This document shows, one piece after another, positions 1-7,505 of a stretch of DNA of 13,087 bases (position 1 is the stretch's first letter; each line of letters opens with the position of its first letter). Both the position numbers and the translations under genes were made by a program. Source of the DNA: an uncultured bacterium (GTDB taxonomy: Bacteria; Cyanobacteriota; Vampirovibrionia; Gastranaerophilales; Gastranaerophilaceae). Below the pieces are notes generated by a model, which had not been told where the DNA came from, ran no database searches, and saw only the letters and a list, made by a program, of their open reading frames with translations. Where the stretch lies: positions 1 through 13,087 of the forward strand of contig CASECH010000115.1 in NCBI GenBank assembly GCA_949286405.1, in the 5' to 3' direction.

Positions 1-327
1 AATGATAGCAATCAGAAACTCCTCCAATATCAAAAATAGATTTGTTATATGCTTGAGATAACGTAGAATACAATTTCTTGTATTGATTTTTTAGAACCAT
101 TCTCTTATAGCTGCCTATCAACGCAGGCATAGTCATAGCGGCAACAACACCAATTATACCTAAAGTAATTAATACTTCTGCTAAGGTAAATCCTTTTTTT
201 AATTTTCTTTTATGATACCCTATATCACTAGCATAACATATTTTTTCTCTTTTACTATGGGGTAAAAAATTTCTTTCAGCGGATAAATAATCGCCCCCCC
301 CCCGAAATTCCAACAAATGTCTTTCAT
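1..327 (-). CDS. Type IV prepilin-like protein, 3' end beyond the window, out of frame here across a poly-G run
   Basis: The frame ending at base 2 encodes a basic leader (KRKLKKG), then FTLAEVLITLG and a hydrophobic stretch rich in I, V and A. This is the class III signal/N-methylation signature of type IV pilins and type II secretion pseudopilins: prepilin peptidase cuts after G, and the helix packs into the filament core. Residues such as KNQYKKLYSTLSQAYNKS follow before the window edge. No ATG, GTG or TTG occurs in this frame between the poly-G run and the leader. The only plausible start is ATG at 325-327, with a strong GAAAGGAG site at 333-340. Between start and body lie ten G (294-303). 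With ten, translation from this ATG ends at a TAG at 220-222 after 35 residues; eight or eleven would join it to the pilin through a leader of about 45 residues. The gene lies 48 bp downstream of the helicase on the same strand. Prepilin-like identity is secure; its on/off state is inference. Confidence 0.65.
294..303. repeat. Homopolymeric G/C tract of 10 near a start codon
   Basis: Ten C on the plus strand read as ten G in the minus-strand prepilin-like gene, starting 21 bases after the end of its start codon. No other G/C run of this length occurs in this A+T-rich window. Tracts of this kind are known hot spots for slipped-strand length change and are used for phase variation in several bacteria. 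Here the length sets whether the start codon is in frame with the pilin body. Confidence 0.85.
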
Positions 328-375
328 GCGAGCTCCTTTCTTTTTTATGGTACTATATTAACATATTTATTAATA

Positions 376-2661
376 CTAATCAACATCTACAGGTTCTCTT
401 AGAATTTTTTCTATCGCATCTCTTGCTGTATAAACTAATGCTTCAGGAACATTATTAATTGTTGTAAATTGTCTTAGAACGTCTACAACACGCTTAAATG
501 ATCTTACTATATCCCCTTCACCAATATCAATTTGCTCTGTCATAGTTTCCCATTCGGCACCTTCAACCCATAGTTCAATTAAAGAACTAAAATATGGATT
601 AACATACATAGGAGCCTCAACAGCGTATCTATTTTGAATTTTTTCCAGCTTTCTTCTTATATTTCTAATCAAATTCAAAGTTTTTCTAACAGGTTCTGAT
701 ATAGGTAAATAAGGAATATCAATCCGCAAGTCTTCAGTTGTAATAGCACAAACAACTGCCGCCAATTGGGCAGGAGTTAAATTTTCTAAAACATTAGAAA
801 ATATTATTTGAGCAATAAACAACTCATTTTCAGAGCGAATTTGGGACGTCGTAATACCATATTCAGTAGGATAATCATCTTTAAGATACCCACAATCAAT
901 CAATACAGAGCGGTGTGCTAAAAACTTATTCCAAAATATATCTCTTTGTTTTTCGATTTCTTTTTGCAGCTTTTCTTGTCTTAAATTCAAACGTGAAATA
1001 ACTTCGATATTTTTAGAATGCTTTCTATAAAGCTTACAAATATCACAATGAAAATTATGCATTTTGTGAAGCATAGCTTTTGTTTCTGCTCCAAACTTTA
1101 AAGCTTCTGGTGAAAGAGGTCTATTTTTTGCTCTTTCCTGCTTACAGATTTTTTTATAGGTTTGTCTGTTTTGAACATATAAATGCCTTAATTTATCATA
1201 CTCATATAGTTCTTTATCAGAAAGTTTATAAGGACATAAAAATTCTCTTGATGCTATTTCTTTATCATTTAATTCATAAGCTTTTAATAGAGGTTGCAAT
1301 CTTGAACCTGAAGAAAAATAACCAAAACTCTTCAATATAAGTTCTTTTGCTTCATCTAAACTAAAGCGTTGCAATAAATTTAAAACCATTGAATTTGAAG
1401 GGGAGAAACGACTCTCTAAAGGATTTGCATCACTTAAAACTAATTCTGCGACCTCTTCAGGAGATTGAAACTGAGTTCCAACAATAGTTACATAGCCAAC
1501 TTCATCCATCCCCCTGCGTCCTGCACGACCTGACATTTGCAAAAACTCACTTGCTGTAAGCATTCTATGACCGCTGTCAGTACGCTTACTCGTAGAACTT
1601 ATAACTGTTGAGCGAGCAGGCATATTTATTCCTGCAGCAAGAGTCTCAGTTGCAAATACTACCTTAATTAAACCTTTTTGAAACAGTTTTTCAACCAAAT
1701 TTTTCCACGCCGGTAGAAGTCCAGCATGGTGCGATGCAACACCTTGATATAAAAACTCAAGATGTTTATTATTATATAAATGAGGATTTTCTGCTATATA
1801 CTCATCCACAAACTGTTTAATTTGAGCTTGCTCAGACCTTGTAACCAATTCTAAAGAAGCACATTTTTCCATTTGTTCATCACACTTACGTCTTGAAAAT
1901 GTGAAATAAATAGCAGGCAGCATATCATTAGCTTGTAAATTTCTAACTACATTTCTTACGTAAGATTTTTTATTTTGTAATTTTTTTCCAAATAAACGTT
2001 TTTCGGGTCTTATTTTTTTATTTAATTGCCCACTTGGGGTCAATAATGGTAACAATTTATCCGGCTGAGAACTGTCAAAATAATAAAACCTCAAAGGAAC
2101 AGGTCTAAAATCAGTATTCACAAGCTCAGTTTTTGAATGTACTGTATTAATCCAAGCTGTAAGTTCATCAGCATTTGCCACAGTTGCAGAAAGAGCAATT
2201 ATTTGAACATTAGTTGGACAGTAAATAATACTTTCTTCCCACACCGTACCTCGTTGCTCATCGTTCATGTAATGGACTTCATCTAATACAACATATTTGA
2301 CATCCTTCATATTATCAGCAACGGCACCAAAATTAGTACCATAAAGCATGTTACGAAAAACTTCCGTTGTCATAACTACAATTTGAGCATTACGATTTAT
2401 AGATGTATCACCAGTTAAAAGCCCTACTTTATCTATGCCGTATTTTTCTCCAAAATCATAATATTTTTGATTTGAAAGAGCTTTTAATGGAGTAGTATAA
2501 AAAATACGACTATTTTCCTCAAGTGCTCTATGGATTGCATGCTGTGCAATAACAGTTTTACCGGCTCCTGTCGGTGCACAAACAACAACACTTTTACCAT
2601 CATTAATAAATTCACAAGCCTCTTTTTGAAAATCATCCAACTCAAATGGAAATTCGTACAT
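376..2661 (-). CDS. Ski2-like DExH-box RNA helicase (superfamily 2)
   Basis: This 761-residue protein is predicted to unwind or remodel RNA using ATP in the cytoplasm. Motifs appear in the expected order: Walker A APTGAGKT (29-36), motif Ia TTPLKALSNQK (56-66), motif II DEVH (127-130), motif III SAT (158-160), motif V ATETLAAGINMPA (337-349) and motif VI QMSGRAGRRG (375-384). The C-terminal third (about 400-761) is helical and charged, with the DSHCT-like ending typical of the Ski2/Mtr4 branch; cyanobacterial relatives have the same layout. The ATG at 2659-2661 follows a GGAG site at good distance. The prepilin-like gene lies 48 bp downstream on the same strand and could be read through from it. 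No exosome-like or exonuclease partner is visible nearby. The RNA substrate cannot be told from sequence; a role in RNA decay or ribosome maturation is a family-based guess. Confidence 0.9.
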   Translation of the reverse strand: MYEFPFELDDFQKEACEFINDGKSVVVCAPTGAGKTVIAQHAIHRALEENSRIFYTTPLKALSNQKYYDFGEKYGIDKVGLLTGDTSINRNAQIVVMTTEVFRNMLYGTNFGAVADNMKDVKYVVLDEVHYMNDEQRGTVWEESIIYCPTNVQIIALSATVANADELTAWINTVHSKTELVNTDFRPVPLRFYYFDSSQPDKLLPLLTPSGQLNKKIRPEKRLFGKKLQNKKSYVRNVVRNLQANDMLPAIYFTFSRRKCDEQMEKCASLELVTRSEQAQIKQFVDEYIAENPHLYNNKHLEFLYQGVASHHAGLLPAWKNLVEKLFQKGLIKVVFATETLAAGINMPARSTVISSTSKRTDSGHRMLTASEFLQMSGRAGRRGMDEVGYVTIVGTQFQSPEEVAELVLSDANPLESRFSPSNSMVLNLLQRFSLDEAKELILKSFGYFSSGSRLQPLLKAYELNDKEIASREFLCPYKLSDKELYEYDKLRHLYVQNRQTYKKICKQERAKNRPLSPEALKFGAETKAMLHKMHNFHCDICKLYRKHSKNIEVISRLNLRQEKLQKEIEKQRDIFWNKFLAHRSVLIDCGYLKDDYPTEYGITTSQIRSENELFIAQIIFSNVLENLTPAQLAAVVCAITTEDLRIDIPYLPISEPVRKTLNLIRNIRRKLEKIQNRYAVEAPMYVNPYFSSLIELWVEGAEWETMTEQIDIGEGDIVRSFKRVVDVLRQFTTINNVPEALVYTARDAIEKILREPVDVD

Positions 2662-2925
2662 TCATACTCCTATATCTATATTACTTATATTATTCCACAA
2701 ATTATTAAATTTTAAAAATTTTTTAAGAAATTTAATAAAAAAGTAAACCAAAAGACTATTCATCAGAAGAAATTTAACAAGTATTTTTATATTTTTCAAT
2801 ACATAAACAATTTCACAGTAATATTACTAAAAAACTTATAAGAAAAAAATAAATTTAAGTAATAAAATAGCAAAAAAAATTTTTACAGGTATTAATTAAA
2901 TGGAGTTAAAATTTAAGGAGAAATT
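2662..2925. other. Divergent intergenic region, extremely A+T rich
   Basis: This 264-base gap separates the helicase (minus) from the small plus-strand gene at 2926 and must hold both promoters. I see long A and T runs but no -35/-10 pair on either strand good enough to name, no RNA gene and no long inverted repeat. An AAGGAG ribosome binding site lies just before the ATG at 2926. Confidence 0.5.
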
Positions 2926-3324
2926 ATGCAAACAAATTTGAACTGCAAAACAGGAAAAAATCCATATTTTGGAATGGCAATTCACTCAAATGACAATGTT
3001 AACAAATTAATTAAATCCAGAATTAAAAATAATAAAGAACTCGAAAAATTAAGACAAATTATAAACAAGCAAGCAACAAATAATGAAGTTGACATTACAT
3101 TGCTAACTGACGGAAAAAATTTATGTGCTAATGTATACCCAAAAGAATATATAGAAGAAAATCAAAAATTCTGTAAACGCTTTAGCGAAAACTTTATAAC
3201 TAAATTATTTGGAGGAACAGTCGGATTTATTGAAAAAGCTGCAAATTATGCAGACAAAACAGCTAATAAAATTACAGCAAGAAAAGAAATGAATATTGAT
3301 AATGTTTTGAATAACATGAAATAA
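2926..3324 (+). CDS. Small unknown protein, 132 residues
   Basis: I do not recognise this protein. It is soluble-looking and basic, with no signal peptide. A short N-terminal segment contains NPYFGMAIHS (12-21), and a Lys/Asn-rich helix covers about 25-50. A likely beta hairpin around VDITLLTDGKNLCANVYP (55-72) is followed by a second helical part (78-125), with a GGTVG turn at 96-100. There are three scattered cysteines (7, 67, 83) and no metal-binding pattern. AAGGAG precedes the ATG by a normal distance, and the stop is followed by the terminator at 3361-3385, so it forms a single-gene unit converging on serS. It is probably a lineage-specific family; no function is proposed. Confidence 0.75.
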   Translation: MQTNLNCKTGKNPYFGMAIHSNDNVNKLIKSRIKNNKELEKLRQIINKQATNNEVDITLLTDGKNLCANVYPKEYIEENQKFCKRFSENFITKLFGGTVGFIEKAANYADKTANKITARKEMNIDNVLNNMK

Positions 3325-3360
3325 TATAGCTAAAACTATTTATTTAATAATTTAAATAAA

Positions 3361-3385
3361 AAAAGCTCCTTTTAAAGGAGCTTTT
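3361..3385. terminator. Bidirectional intrinsic terminator
   Basis: The arms AAAAGCTCCTTT (3361-3372) and AAAGGAGCTTTT (3374-3385) are fully complementary, giving a GC-centred hairpin with A-runs and T-runs on both sides. It lies between the convergent 2926 gene and serS and suits both directions. Confidence 0.9.
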
Positions 3386-3396
3386 CTACTCTTTAA

Positions 3397-4662
3397 TTAA
3401 ATCTTATCAAATCCTGTATATTTTCTTAAAACTTCAGGAATTATAATTGTACCGTCTTCTTGTTGGTAATTTTCTACAATAGCAGCAAAAGTTCTGCCAA
3501 CTGCAAGACCAGATCCGTTTATTGTATGAACAAACTGTGTCTTACCTGTCGCCTTGTCACGGTATCTGATATTAGCACGTCTAGCTTGGTAATCACCGAA
3601 ATTAGAACAACTTGAAATTTCTTTATAAGCACCATAAGATGGCATCCATACTTCTAAATCCCAACATTTATTTGCTGAGAACCCGATATCACCGGTTGAT
3701 AAAGCTTCTCTACGATAAGGAAGTTCTAGTAATTGAAGCATTTTTTCTGCATCTTCAGTCAGTTTTTCATGTTCTTCCTTACTTGTTTGTGGTGTACATA
3801 GTTTTACCAACTCAACCTTATTAAATTGGTGAACCCTAATCAACCCTCTTGTATCCTTGCCAGCAGAGCCTGATTCTCTTCTAAAACAAGGAGTGTATGC
3901 AGTCATATACTTAGGTAAATCATCTTCTGACAAAATTTCTCCTGAATAAATATTTGTAACAGGAACCTCAGCAGTCGGAATTAAGTATAAATCTTCATCA
4001 ACACATTTATACATATCTTCTTTAAATTTAGGCAACTGCCCAGTACCAGTCATAGTAGCAGCATTTGCCATAAAAGGAGGTAGAATTTCTTCATAGCCTT
4101 GTTCTTGAGTATGATAATCCAAAAAGAAATTAATGATAGCTCTTTCTAACTTAGCACCTTTACCACGATATAGGATAAATCTACTTTGGGAAATTTTTAC
4201 ACCACGTTCAAAATCAACAAGTCCTTTTTCTTCACATAAGTCCCAATGAGCTTTAAATTCAAAATCAAATTTTCTTGGCTCACCCCACTTATATACTTCA
4301 ACATTATCATCTTCTGATAACCCTACAGGAGTTGTCTCATCAGGAATATTTGGAGTGTGTAACAAAACATCTCTTTGTTTTGCATCTAAATCATTTTGTT
4401 TTTCTTCCAATGCTTTAATATCATCACCGAGTTTTCTTACTTCTTCTTGAATTGCATCAGTGTTTTCACCGTTTTTTTTCATCATACCGATTTTTTGAGA
4501 ATCTGCTTTTCTTTTAGCACGTAATTCATCAGCCTGTGTTTGAATTTTACGTCTTTCTTCATCAATCTTCAAAACCTCATCAATAGAAAGATCAGGGTTT
4601 CTTCTTTTTAAAAGTTCATTTACTTTTTCGGGACATTCTCTAATCAATTTGATATCAAGCAT
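3397..4662 (-). CDS. serS: Seryl-tRNA synthetase
   Basis: This class II aminoacyl-tRNA synthetase charges tRNA-Ser with serine using ATP. Its 421 residues match the usual bacterial length. The N-terminus (about 28-100) is the long antiparallel coiled coil that grips the tRNA long arm, rich in K, E and Q. The catalytic core shows the serine-binding TAEVP (230-234), motif 2 FRRESGSAGKDTRG (260-273) and motif 3 GSGLAVGRTFAAIVENYQ (383-400) with the ATP-binding Arg390. The C-terminus ends in IIIPEVLRKYTGF, as expected for SerRS. The ATG at 4660-4662 is preceded by an AGAGG site. A good promoter lies about 40-70 bases upstream and a shared terminator follows the stop, so it is transcribed alone. 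No missing catalytic residues were noticed. Confidence 0.98.
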   Translation of the reverse strand: MLDIKLIRECPEKVNELLKRRNPDLSIDEVLKIDEERRKIQTQADELRAKRKADSQKIGMMKKNGENTDAIQEEVRKLGDDIKALEEKQNDLDAKQRDVLLHTPNIPDETTPVGLSEDDNVEVYKWGEPRKFDFEFKAHWDLCEEKGLVDFERGVKISQSRFILYRGKGAKLERAIINFFLDYHTQEQGYEEILPPFMANAATMTGTGQLPKFKEDMYKCVDEDLYLIPTAEVPVTNIYSGEILSEDDLPKYMTAYTPCFRRESGSAGKDTRGLIRVHQFNKVELVKLCTPQTSKEEHEKLTEDAEKMLQLLELPYRREALSTGDIGFSANKCWDLEVWMPSYGAYKEISSCSNFGDYQARRANIRYRDKATGKTQFVHTINGSGLAVGRTFAAIVENYQQEDGTIIIPEVLRKYTGFDKI

Positions 4663-4699
4663 TTTAAACCTCTTTCATTTATCTACAAATCGCAAACCT

Positions 4700-4728
4700 A
4701 TTGTAGTCTAAATACAAGTTATAATCAA
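4700..4728 (-). promoter_or_regulatory. Putative sigma-70 promoter of serS
   Basis: Reading the minus strand, TTGATT (4723-4728) and TACAAT (4700-4705) are separated by exactly 17 bases. Transcription would start near 4693, giving a leader of about 30 bases before serS. No T-box-like leader fits in that space. Confidence 0.6.
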
Positions 4729-4784
4729 GGCACTAATATACTTTACTAAATATTAAGAATTATGGATATTTTGACATAATATAG

Positions 4785-4790
4785 TATAAT
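4785..4790 (+). promoter_or_regulatory. Putative -10 box upstream of the 107-residue gene
   Basis: A perfect TATAAT lies 26 bases before the ATG at 4817. No good -35 box occurs at 16-18 bases. A TTGACA lies upstream at 4771-4776, but with only 8 bases between. The -10 box alone may be used, or transcription may depend on an activator. Confidence 0.35.
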
Positions 4791-4816
4791 ACAATTGAGA
4801 GAGAGGGGAATGTGTC

Positions 4817-5140
4817 ATGTTCAAGAAATTAGCCCAAAAATTATGTACGCAAAAAAAGAAACATTCAAATGTGGCAATAAATCCGATAGATGTGGATTTT
4901 GACCATAGAAAAAATGTCTTTCTTGATAAATTAACGCAAAATGCAGTAAAACTATACGAACATGAATGTGACATAAAAAATTTTTCAAAACTAGTGTTAT
5001 CTGATCCTGAAAATAAATCCCATGAAAAAATTGTAAATGAATTATTCTCAAGTGGTGTAATTGATTTAACTGAAGATGAAAAATTGGCAGAACTATCTGA
5101 CAATAAAAGATTTTTAAGAGATTTGGGATTAACAGATTAA
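4817..5140 (+). CDS. Unknown soluble protein, 107 residues, upstream of the TMEM43-family gene
   Basis: I do not recognise this protein. It begins with a strongly basic segment (MFKKLAQKLCTQKKKH). The middle is mixed charged and helical (about 32-60) with two cysteines (10 and 51). The C-terminus is acidic and ends DLGLTD. There is no signal peptide or membrane segment. The start is ATG at 4817 with a GAGGGG site 8 bases upstream. The next gene begins only 29 bases after the stop on the same strand, and no terminator lies between, so the two are probably one operon. That pairing suggests work at or near the membrane with the TMEM43-like protein, but this is inference from position only. Two 8-bp tandem ATTAACAG units overlap the stop codon. 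Confidence 0.75.
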   Translation: MFKKLAQKLCTQKKKHSNVAINPIDVDFDHRKNVFLDKLTQNAVKLYEHECDIKNFSKLVLSDPENKSHEKIVNELFSSGVIDLTEDEKLAELSDNKRFLRDLGLTD

Positions 5141-5169
5141 CAGATTACAATAAGTGGAGCTTTAGAATA

Positions 5170-6294
5170 GTGGGATTATTTAACAACGAAGAAAATAATA
5201 CAAAATCACCAATAGCTAATTTTATATTAGGTATAGTTTTATTTATAGGAGCTTTTGTCCTTTTATTTTGGAATGAAGGTAATTATGCTAAAAATATAAC
5301 TAAAGAAAAATTTATTAGGAATAACGTAATAGAAATTACAGAGAATAGACCCGAAAATAATGGTAAACTGGTACATTATATCGGTAATGCAACCACCGAT
5401 GAATTTATTGGAGATAAAGATCTGAAAGCTCGAGTACTTGTACTCGATAAAAAAGCTCAAGTATACCAATGGAAGGAAGTAAGAAAAAGTAGAGGGAGAC
5501 ATACCAGAACTTCATACTACAAAGTTTGGAGTTCCAAACACTATAAAAATCGAAGAAATATAGAAGAAATGCCTGTAAAATCAGCAAGATTTGAGGCTGA
5601 ATTTATAAAAATAGGTACATTTATACTAAAACCAAGTGTAATTAGCTACCTACAGACAAATACTACTTATTCACAATTACCGCAATTAAACAATGGCTAC
5701 AAAACAACTGAAAAATATTACCACACTGGAGATTTAAGCGATCCACAAATTGGGGATATACGAATTTCATATAAATACTTACCAATAAACTCAAAAATAT
5801 CAGTAATAGCAAGACAACTTGGGAATTCACTTGAAATTCAAAGAACAAATGCTGGAGACGTTGCTCTTGTTGGAAATGGAGAATACTCGTCCAATGAAAT
5901 GATTGAAAAATTTAAAAAAGATAACTATAACAATGTACTAACATACAGAGTACTTGGATTGGTTTTAATGTGCATAGGAATTCTTTGTATATTAGAGCCA
6001 ATATCAATGTTATTCTCAGTAATAGGCTTAGGTTGGCTGTTTAACTTTGTATCAATTATTCCTGCCATAATAATTTCTGTTGTTTTGTCAGGATTTACAA
6101 TAGCTATTGCTTGGCTGGCATACAGACCTTTAATATCAATTTCAATTCTTTCAATATTAACAATTATACTCATTACAACTCATAAAAATTCAACTAAAAG
6201 AGTAGATACAAAAAATGCTGATGCCAATAATGAAACGATAATACAAGAACCTAAAGATCAATTAGAAAAAGAGCTAAATGATTTGATGAAATAA
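5170..6294 (+). CDS. TMEM43 (LUMA)-family membrane protein
   Basis: This 374-residue protein has the layout of the TMEM43 family. One transmembrane helix lies near the N-terminus (about 16-34, ending LLFWNEG). A large soluble domain (35-255) includes the family-like YQWKEV (99-104) and GDIRISYKYLP (195-205). A C-terminal cluster of three hydrophobic segments follows (about 260-278, 292-315, 321-336), then a charged tail ending in an acidic/basic helix (358-374). Eukaryotic TMEM43 sits in the inner nuclear/ER membrane; bacterial members have no settled role. The start is taken as GTG at 5170, with GGAG about 10 bases upstream; no better in-frame ATG is close. The gene is 29 bases after the 107-residue gene and ends convergent with the isocitrate dehydrogenase gene 49 bases away, with no strong terminator seen between. 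Family assignment rests on remembered motifs and topology. Confidence 0.8.
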   Translation: MGLFNNEENNTKSPIANFILGIVLFIGAFVLLFWNEGNYAKNITKEKFIRNNVIEITENRPENNGKLVHYIGNATTDEFIGDKDLKARVLVLDKKAQVYQWKEVRKSRGRHTRTSYYKVWSSKHYKNRRNIEEMPVKSARFEAEFIKIGTFILKPSVISYLQTNTTYSQLPQLNNGYKTTEKYYHTGDLSDPQIGDIRISYKYLPINSKISVIARQLGNSLEIQRTNAGDVALVGNGEYSSNEMIEKFKKDNYNNVLTYRVLGLVLMCIGILCILEPISMLFSVIGLGWLFNFVSIIPAIIISVVLSGFTIAIAWLAYRPLISISILSILTIILITTHKNSTKRVDTKNADANNETIIQEPKDQLEKELNDLMK

Positions 6295-6343
6295 ATAACT
6301 TAATTCTTTTAATAGAACTAAGAAATATAATTACAAATTAAAT

Positions 6344-7336
6344 CTATAAATGTTTAATTATTGAATTAGTAAATTCTTCTGTAGTTGCATTACCACCTAA
6401 ATCAGGAGTTTTGACTCCTAACTGAAGAGTCTTAAACAATGCTGATTCAATATTTTCTGCATATTTATTCTCGCCAATGTATTTTAGCATTTCAACTGCA
6501 GATAACAACAAAGCAGTTGGATTCGCAATATTTTTTCCTTTTATATCAGGAGCAGAACCATGCACCGGTTCAAATACAGCATAATCAACTCCTATATTAG
6601 CACCTTGAGCCACTCCCAGTCCTCCAATAAGCCCCGCACATAAATCTGAAACAATATCTCCATATAAATTTGGTAATACTAAAACATCAAACTGAGAAGG
6701 GTTTTGAACAAGCTGCATACATAAATTATCAACAAGAATTTCTCTATTGTGAATCTGCGGGTAATTTTCAGCAACTTTTCTATAAGAATCCAAAAATAAT
6801 CCATCTGAAAGCTTCATTATATTTGCCTTAGTAACTACGCAAACTTCTTTTCTGTTATTTTTCACAGCGTATTCAAAAGCAAATTTTGCAATCCTTTCAG
6901 AAGCACATCTTGTAATTAATTTTATACTTTCAGCCGTATCAGAATCAATCTGTCTTTCAATACCAGCATACAAATCTTCAGTATTTTCTCTCACAACTAC
7001 AATATCTACATCATTAAACTTAGTTTCAATATTAGGTAAATTCTTACACGGTCTTAAATTTGCATATAAATCTAAAGTCTTCCTCAATTGAACATTAACT
7101 GAGCGAAATCCCTTACCAATAGGTGTTGTTACAGGAGCCTTAAGTGCTACTTTATTTCTTTTAATTGAATCAACAACTCTATCAGGTAAAGGAGTTCCCT
7201 CTGCCCCAATTACATCAGCTCCTGCAGTCTGCACATCCCAATTTATTTTTAAACCTGCTGCATCGATAATCTTTACAACAGCATCTGATATTTCTGGTCC
7301 AATTCCATCACCATTAATAAGAGTAATTGTCTTCAT
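6344..7336 (-). CDS. icd: Isocitrate dehydrogenase, NAD-dependent type
   Basis: This 330-residue beta-decarboxylating dehydrogenase converts isocitrate to 2-oxoglutarate and CO2, probably mainly feeding glutamate synthesis. It has the family glycine motif NGDGIGPE (8-15). Substrate loop residues Ser79 and Asn81 in FRSVNVQLRK, with Arg85, Arg95 and Arg117, match isocitrate rather than isopropylmalate recognition. VRENTEDLYAGIE (115-127) with Tyr124 is isocitrate-dehydrogenase style. Lys170, Asp203, Asp227 and Asp231 fit the catalytic and metal-binding set. The cofactor loop HGSAPDIKGKNIANPTA (259-275), with Asp264, resembles NAD-using enzymes rather than the NADP-type loop. A GTG two codons upstream (7340-7342) is possible, but the ATG at 7334-7336 sits better behind GGGGTG. 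Isopropylmalate or homoisocitrate dehydrogenase is the main alternative. It is transcribed alone, convergent with the TMEM43-family gene. Confidence 0.9.
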   Translation of the reverse strand: MKTITLINGDGIGPEISDAVVKIIDAAGLKINWDVQTAGADVIGAEGTPLPDRVVDSIKRNKVALKAPVTTPIGKGFRSVNVQLRKTLDLYANLRPCKNLPNIETKFNDVDIVVVRENTEDLYAGIERQIDSDTAESIKLITRCASERIAKFAFEYAVKNNRKEVCVVTKANIMKLSDGLFLDSYRKVAENYPQIHNREILVDNLCMQLVQNPSQFDVLVLPNLYGDIVSDLCAGLIGGLGVAQGANIGVDYAVFEPVHGSAPDIKGKNIANPTALLLSAVEMLKYIGENKYAENIESALFKTLQLGVKTPDLGGNATTEEFTNSIIKHL

Positions 7337-7443
7337 AAACACCCCACAAAAAAATTATTAATATGCCAATAATAGTACATTGAAATAACAACTAATTAAA
7401 TAATTATTAAGTAATGTAAACTTTATAATTCAAATTTAAGCAA

Positions 7444-7477
7444 TAATCAAACAAAAAAAAACTTTATATAAATAAGG
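7444..7477 (+). promoter_or_regulatory. Putative promoter of the first glycine-zipper gene, matching that of the second
   Basis: TAATCA (7444-7449), 11 bases, then ACTTTATATAAATAAGG (7461-7477). The same arrangement, TTATCA, 11 bases, ACTTTATATATATACGG, lies at 8447-8480 before the paralogous gene. The 17-base block agrees at 15 positions and the spacing is identical. Read as a promoter, the -10 would be TATAAA at 7467-7472 with a weak -35 at the TAATCA. A separate TATAAT at 7486-7491 could be used instead. Confidence 0.45.
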
Positions 7478-7505
7478 TTAGTTATTATAATTAGGTAGGT
7501 TTGAA

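Noticed and set aside
4771..4790. TTGACA followed by TATAAT as a complete promoter
   Set aside because: Only 8 bases separate them, far from the 16-18 needed; only the TATAAT is kept as a possible -10 box.
4753..5103. Opposite-strand frame across the 107-residue gene
   Set aside because: Phe/Ser-rich product, no ribosome site, and it overlaps the better supported plus-strand gene.
7337..7342. GTG start two codons before isocitrate dehydrogenase ATG
   Set aside because: The ATG begins the conserved MKTITLINGDG directly; the GTG overlaps the probable ribosome site.
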